A stretch of DNA of 10,099 nucleotides, from positions 1-10,099 of the forward strand of contig JAZDLC010000224.1 of assembly GCA_043802345.1 (NCBI GenBank), written 5' to 3'. This document shows, piece by piece, positions 6,669 through 10,099 of the stretch. Each line of letters begins with the position of its first letter. Position 1 is the first letter of the stretch. The stretch comes from JAZDLC01 sp043802345 (lineage in GTDB: Bacteria > Planctomycetota > B15-G4 > JADJEK01). Under the pieces are notes generated by a model, which saw only the letters and a list, made by a program, of their open reading frames with translations, was not told the origin of the DNA and did not search any database. A program made the translations under genes and the position numbers.

Positions 6669-7739
6669 CTAGCCCGACCCTTGGAGGGCCTCCATCAGGT
6701 CGCGCACCTTCGGCGCGATCTCCTTGTAGGCCGCCTCAAACGATTCGCTCGAGGCATCTTTCAGAGGCTGGCCGCCCCAGTTCTGGAACACGGTCTTGTA
6801 CGGCAACCGTCCGATCCGGTCATGGGCGCCATCCTCCAGGCCCACGATGACGTGGTACTTCGCGAGCTGATGCGTCTCATGTTCCAGCAGGTGCGGGCTC
6901 GCGTCCCGCGCCGAGAGCCCGTACCGATCCATGAACTCCACGAGAGCTGGATCGATCTTCTCCGCGGGCTCCCAACCGGCGCTGCTGTAGATGCCGCTCT
7001 GCGGAAACGCCTTGCGGGCGAACGCCTCCGCCAACTGGCTGCGGACGTCGTTCTTCCGGTCGAGGAAGAGAATCCGGTAGGTCTTCGGCTGCTTCGTCAG
7101 CCCCTTCACGTGGAAGACCGTCTCCTCACAGATGTTCTTGGACTGGGCCGAAATCCGCTCGATGCGGATCAAGATCAGGACCAATTCGAACAGATCCCGA
7201 ACCGGCCGGCGCCCTTCCTCACTCTCATGGATCAGCTCCTCCATCAGCCGGTCGAACATGCCCGAGGCATGTTTCGCGAGGCTGATCGTCTCCTTGGCCG
7301 CGTCCGCATCTTCCTCGTTAAAGGCCCGGAGCGCCTGCTCCAGGAGGTTCCGCGACTGATCGGCCATGGCGCCGATGTCCTTGGCGATCTCCGGAGAGAG
7401 CTGCTCCCTCAGCTGTAGGGTCTCCCGGCAGATGGTGGCGGCGTAGTCGCCGACCCGCTCCAGCGCCACATCCATGCGCAGGGCGGAGGAGATGAAGCGC
7501 AGGATCCCGGCGCTCGGGAAGTGGCGCGCCACGAAAGCGTGGCACAGCTTGTCGATCTCACGCGTCTCCCGGTTGATGTGCATGTCGCCCAGGATCGTGT
7601 CGGAAGCCAGGTCCCGATCGAGAGTCAAGAGCGCCTGGATCGCGTCCCGTACCGCCTTTTCCACATCGGCCGACACGTCTCTCAGTCGCTTCTTCAGGGC
7701 CTGGAGGTCTGCCTCCAGCCGTTCCTCGTGGCGAATCAT
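6669..7739 (-). CDS. phoU: PhoU domain fused to a low-molecular-weight phosphatase/ArsC-like pseudoenzyme domain
   Basis: A protein of 356 residues, against about 215-240 for ordinary PhoU. Residues about 1-215 form a PhoU double helical bundle: the first metal/PhoR-type motif DVALERVGDYA (90-100) is intact. The second, IRIERISAQSKNICEE (191-206), keeps Glu194 but has Ala198-Gln199 where Asp-His is usual. Residues about 221-356 match the LMW protein tyrosine phosphatase/arsenate reductase fold. YRILFLDRKNDVRSQLAEAF (221-240) aligns with the family P-loop C-x5-R-S, but the nucleophilic Cys is Asp227; Arg233-Ser234 are kept. The usual acid DP near the end reads QP (324-325). Catalysis is therefore unlikely; binding of phosphate or a partner is possible. 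The start at 7739 is chosen for AGGAGGG (7753-7747) 7 bases upstream; an earlier in-frame ATG (7775) overlaps pstS. PhoU normally restrains phosphate-starvation signalling and Pst activity. Confidence 0.88.
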   Translation of the reverse strand: MIRHEERLEADLQALKKRLRDVSADVEKAVRDAIQALLTLDRDLASDTILGDMHINRETREIDKLCHAFVARHFPSAGILRFISSALRMDVALERVGDYAATICRETLQLREQLSPEIAKDIGAMADQSRNLLEQALRAFNEEDADAAKETISLAKHASGMFDRLMEELIHESEEGRRPVRDLFELVLILIRIERISAQSKNICEETVFHVKGLTKQPKTYRILFLDRKNDVRSQLAEAFARKAFPQSGIYSSAGWEPAEKIDPALVEFMDRYGLSARDASPHLLEHETHQLAKYHVIVGLEDGAHDRIGRLPYKTVFQNWGGQPLKDASSESFEAAYKEIAPKVRDLMEALQGSG

Positions 7740-7746
7740 GCTTCTG

Positions 7747-7753
7747 CCCTCCT
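7747..7753 (-). promoter_or_regulatory. Ribosome-binding site deciding the phoU start
   Basis: AGGAGGG on the minus strand, 7 bases before the ATG at 7739 and inside the 22-base gap after the pstS stop. It places the phoU start here rather than at the upstream ATG at 7775 that overlaps pstS. Confidence 0.8.
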
Positions 7754-7761
7754 GCCAGGAT

Positions 7762-8643
7762 TCAGTTGGAAGCAACCGGACGCACCGGTGCGTACCCCTT
7801 CTTCATGATGATGCGCTGGCCCTCATCGCTGAGAATCCAGTCGAGATACGTCTTCACCGCCCCGGTCGGCTCTCCCGCCGTGTACATGAACAGGGGCCTG
7901 GCGATCGGATAGGTACCGTCAAGCGCACTCTCGGTGGACGGCATCACGAACGGTCCGGCCTCGGTCTTGCCGATGGCAGCCAGCTTGACCTCTTTCGTGG
8001 CATACGCGAGACCACTGTAGCCGATGGCACAGGGAGTGTGCTCCACCAGGTCGACGACATCTTTCGAGCCGTGCATGTCGCGCGAGCCGAGCTTGTACTC
8101 CACGTTCTTCCCGAGCACCGCTACCTTGAAGTAGACGTAGGTGCCCGAGTTGTTCTGCCGGCTGACCCGGATGATCTCGCCGCTGCCGCAGCCGTCGAAC
8201 TCGACACCGAGCTGCTTCCAGCTTTCCGTGGTGCCGTGCTCTCCGTAGATCTCCGCCAGTTGCTCCAGAGTCAGCTGGTTCACCGGATTGTCGTGGTGCA
8301 GATAGACCGCCAGGGCGTCGAAGCCGACGACATGTTCCTTCGGCTCGATGCCGTTCTTCCTCGCCAGATCGATCTCACTCTGCTTCATCTTCCGGCTGGC
8401 GTTGGCGAGATCGACCGTGCCGTTGATCAGCGAGGAGATCCCCGTCCCCGAGCCGCCACCGGTCACCGCGATGGCCACGTTCGGGTCGACATTCTTGTAC
8501 GCCTCCGCCCATGCCTGGGCGACGTTCACCAGGGTGTCCGACCCCTTGTTCTGCAGCACGACCCTTCCTCCGGAGCCGCCCGAGCCACGTCCACATCCGA
8601 GCGCCAACAGGGCCAGGGCCACGAACCACAGCGTGCTTTTCAT
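7762..8643 (-). CDS. pstS: Phosphate-binding lipoprotein PstS
   Basis: The periplasmic substrate-binding component of the Pst importer; 293 residues. The N-terminus has a short basic start, a hydrophobic core and the lipobox LALGC with Cys17 as the lipidated residue, so the protein is probably a membrane-anchored lipoprotein. A Gly/Ser linker (18-26) follows. Phosphate-binding elements: GSDT (34-37), the glycine-rich GGGSGTG (62-68), DLANASR (78-84) and SRQNNSGTYVYF (161-172). IGYSGLAYA (207-215) and the C-terminal KTYLDWILSDEGQ (264-276) are also typical. The ATG at 8643 has GGAGG (8655-8651) 7 bases upstream. It is the first gene of the pst operon and has about 180 bases of non-coding DNA in front of it, where the operon promoter should lie. 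phoU follows after 22 bases. Confidence 0.96.
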   Translation of the reverse strand: MKSTLWFVALALLALGCGRGSGGSGGRVVLQNKGSDTLVNVAQAWAEAYKNVDPNVAIAVTGGGSGTGISSLINGTVDLANASRKMKQSEIDLARKNGIEPKEHVVGFDALAVYLHHDNPVNQLTLEQLAEIYGEHGTTESWKQLGVEFDGCGSGEIIRVSRQNNSGTYVYFKVAVLGKNVEYKLGSRDMHGSKDVVDLVEHTPCAIGYSGLAYATKEVKLAAIGKTEAGPFVMPSTESALDGTYPIARPLFMYTAGEPTGAVKTYLDWILSDEGQRIIMKKGYAPVRPVASN

Positions 8644-8824
8644 ATCGAATCCTCCGACTTGTTCTTCCAGTTCGAGACTTGTTGAGAATGAGCTCCCGCG
8701 GGGTGGGTCGGCGCTTTGTGCGCCAGCAACTCCCGCGATCTCTCGGTGTCCGTACTGTCAGGATTCTCCAAACAGTCGGCAAGGACCGCGCAGAGAGAAC
8801 AACAAGATCGCGTAAAGCCGGCCC
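8644..8824 (-). promoter_or_regulatory. Presumed promoter region of the pst operon with an 8-bp direct repeat
   Basis: This is the only sizeable gap upstream of pstS, so the operon promoter is expected here. On the minus strand AACAAGTC occurs twice with start-to-start spacing of exactly 20 bases (8683-8676 and 8663-8656), the second copy just before the pstS ribosome-binding site. This is compatible with a factor binding two sites on one face of the helix, but the copies are short. A tandem enteric-type Pho box is not seen; a single CTGTCA occurs at 8755-8760 on the plus strand. A 5-bp-stem hairpin GGCGC/GCGCC lies at 8710-8724. I cannot assign -35/-10 elements with confidence. Confidence 0.35.
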
Positions 8825-10099
8825 TTACTTCCCGCCCGAGGTGTACCCCAGAGCTTCCATCCGCCGGCGTTCCTCTTCGCTGACGATGATCTGGTCGGCC
8901 GGTCCCGATGTGTTTCGCTCACTGAAGCTCCGCAGCAGGGCCGACAGACGTTCCACGATCGCACCCACCCTCTCGTCCTCGATTCGATCGATGAGTTCCT
9001 CCGGATCCTGCCGCACTTCGTACAGTTCGAGGCTCCCGTCATCCAGATTTTCGATCAGCTTCCAGGGGTCGACAATCACGGCTCGCTTGCGCTGGTCGGT
9101 GCCCCAGGCGTAGTTCCCCTCCGAGTAGACCGCGCCACCCGAAGCCTGCCGCGGATCGTCGCCGGAGAGCAGGCTTATCCCCCGAAACGGGTGGCCGGAG
9201 ATGCCCGCCAGTTCCATCAGCGTCGCCGGAATGCTGGCCGTCTCCACGAATCTCTCCACCCGAACTCCGCGTTCTCCGCCCGGGAGATCCCCGGCGAGGA
9301 TCAGCGGCACATGAACCAGCTCCTTGTAGACGTCCTTCCCATGACCGAACCGGCCCCGCTCGAAGAAATACTCGCCATGATCAGAGGTCAGCACGAACAC
9401 CACCTCCCGGCCGCTCGCCGCGTCCCGGATCCCCTCCACCAGCTCGGCGATCCAGCGGTCGGTGTGCCGGATTTCCTCGTCGTAGACCGCGAGCGCGTAC
9501 CGGGCGTCCTCCGCCGAGATCTGCCCCGGCGCGGGGCCTTCCAGGCCGCCCAGGTCCTCGAACTTCACCTCGTCGCTCAGGGGTCCCTCGTACCCGTCGG
9601 CGTACCCATACTCCGGGTGCCGCAGGTACGAGAAGTGAGGATCGAAGTAGTGCACCCAGAGAAAGCGCGGCCCCTCGCCGGAGAGGCCGTAGCTCTTCAG
9701 CGCGGCCCGGGTGAGCCGCTCCGACGTCATGTCCTTTTCGGTGGCGAGGAGGGTCTGGTCGAACCGTTCAAACCCCTGCCCGAAACCGAAGCGCCGGCTG
9801 CAGAACAAGTGCGAGACCACCGCGGCCGTGCGGTACCCGTTTTGCGCCAGCACCTCCGCCACGGTGACCGCCTTCTGGCCCAAGCGCCGATTCACCTGGA
9901 TCGCCCCGTGCTGGCCGGGAAAGAGAGACGTGTGGATCGAGGCCATGGCCGGCAAGGTCCAGGGAGCCTGGGAGATCGCCCGCTCGAAGGTGATGCCGCT
10001 CGCCGCCAGGGCCGTCAGTCCGGGCGAAGTCTGTCGCTCGGCGCCGTACAGATCGAGCCGGTCAACCCGGAGAGTATCGACCGTGATCAACACCAGGTC
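8825..10099 (-). CDS. Sulfatase/alkaline-phosphatase-superfamily hydrolase, N-terminus beyond the window
   Basis: The frame is open from the right window edge to TAA at 8827-8825, giving 424 visible residues; the true start is outside. The N-terminal metal motif of the superfamily is right at the edge (VLITVDTLRVDRLDLYG), so only a short leader is missing. Next comes the nucleophile region PWTLPAMASIHTSLFPGQHG. At the place where sulfatases have the Cys or Ser converted to formylglycine (C/S-x-P-x-R), this protein has Thr (TLPAM). The second metal motif TSDHGEYFFERGRFGHG and the later histidine in LVHVPLI are present. The C-terminus ends with EERRRMEALGY, common in a large group of uncharacterised sulfatase-like proteins. 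The substrate is unknown: sulfate ester, phosphate ester and phosphoethanolamine-type reactions all occur in the superfamily. It is transcribed towards the pst operon with a 181-base gap. Confidence 0.88.
   Translation of the reverse strand, partial: DLVLITVDTLRVDRLDLYGAERQTSPGLTALAASGITFERAISQAPWTLPAMASIHTSLFPGQHGAIQVNRRLGQKAVTVAEVLAQNGYRTAAVVSHLFCSRRFGFGQGFERFDQTLLATEKDMTSERLTRAALKSYGLSGEGPRFLWVHYFDPHFSYLRHPEYGYADGYEGPLSDEVKFEDLGGLEGPAPGQISAEDARYALAVYDEEIRHTDRWIAELVEGIRDAASGREVVFVLTSDHGEYFFERGRFGHGKDVYKELVHVPLILAGDLPGGERGVRVERFVETASIPATLMELAGISGHPFRGISLLSGDDPRQASGGAVYSEGNYAWGTDQRKRAVIVDPWKLIENLDDGSLELYEVRQDPEELIDRIEDERVGAIVERLSALLRSFSERNTSGPADQIIVSEEERRRMEALGYTSGGK

Noticed and set aside
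5835..7418. Long plus-strand open frames across the pst operon (also 3388-4143, 5005-5832 and 7474-8685)
   Set aside because: They are antisense shadows of GC-rich genes, dominated by Arg, Gln, His, Asp and Gly with no recognisable domain. The minus-strand readings contain clear Pst and PhoU motifs.
8755..8760. CTGTCA as half of a Pho box
   Set aside because: There is only one copy, it lies on the strand opposite to pstS transcription, and no second repeat occurs at the expected spacing.
1..10099. Mobile elements, CRISPR arrays, tRNA or rRNA genes
   Set aside because: No transposase or integrase reading, no spaced repeat array, no attachment-site duplication and no tRNA cloverleaf was recognised. 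Base composition appears uniform.

Overview
The window is a compact, GC-rich stretch of chromosome (no tRNA, rRNA, CRISPR array or insertion sequence seen). A lipoprotein-type PstS and dense ribosome-binding-site-led operons point to a diderm bacterium. I cannot place it in a phylum. The Dus resembles the actinobacterial-type DusB, and the sulfatase-like protein with its C-terminal 'EALGY' tail is of a kind common in uncultured GC-rich phyla (Acidobacteriota, Eisenbacteria, Myxococcota and similar), but this is only an impression.

Left half, plus strand (1-3195): the 3' end of ispG (MEP isoprenoid pathway); a stand-alone BlaI/MecI-type repressor whose start codon directly follows a perfect 8-bp inverted repeat; then a tight run folE-queD-dus. 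FolE and QueD supply the first two steps from GTP towards 7-deazaguanine (queuosine) and Dus makes dihydrouridine, so this looks like a small tRNA-modification operon.

Middle (3196-3312): a convergent intergenic gap with a perfect 20-bp-arm hairpin, probably a bidirectional terminator although it lacks a U-tract.

Right half, minus strand (10099-3313, read right to left): a sulfatase/alkaline-phosphatase-superfamily hydrolase cut by the window edge, then a high-affinity phosphate uptake operon in the order pstS-phoU-pstC-pstA-pstB-pstB. The uptake logic is standard: PstS captures phosphate, PstC/PstA form the channel, the PstB ATPases drive it and PhoU reports to regulation.

The parts of this operon are unusual. 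The two PstB proteins carry complementary defects. The distal one has intact Walker A, Q-loop, Walker B and His switch but LSLEE instead of LSGGQ. The proximal one has LSGGQ but Pro for the Q-loop Gln and Asn for the switch His. Paired, they would give one consensus and one degenerate ATP site, as in asymmetric heterodimeric ABC transporters. PhoU is fused to a low-molecular-weight phosphatase/arsenate-reductase-like domain whose catalytic Cys is replaced by Asp. These two observations are the most interesting in the window.
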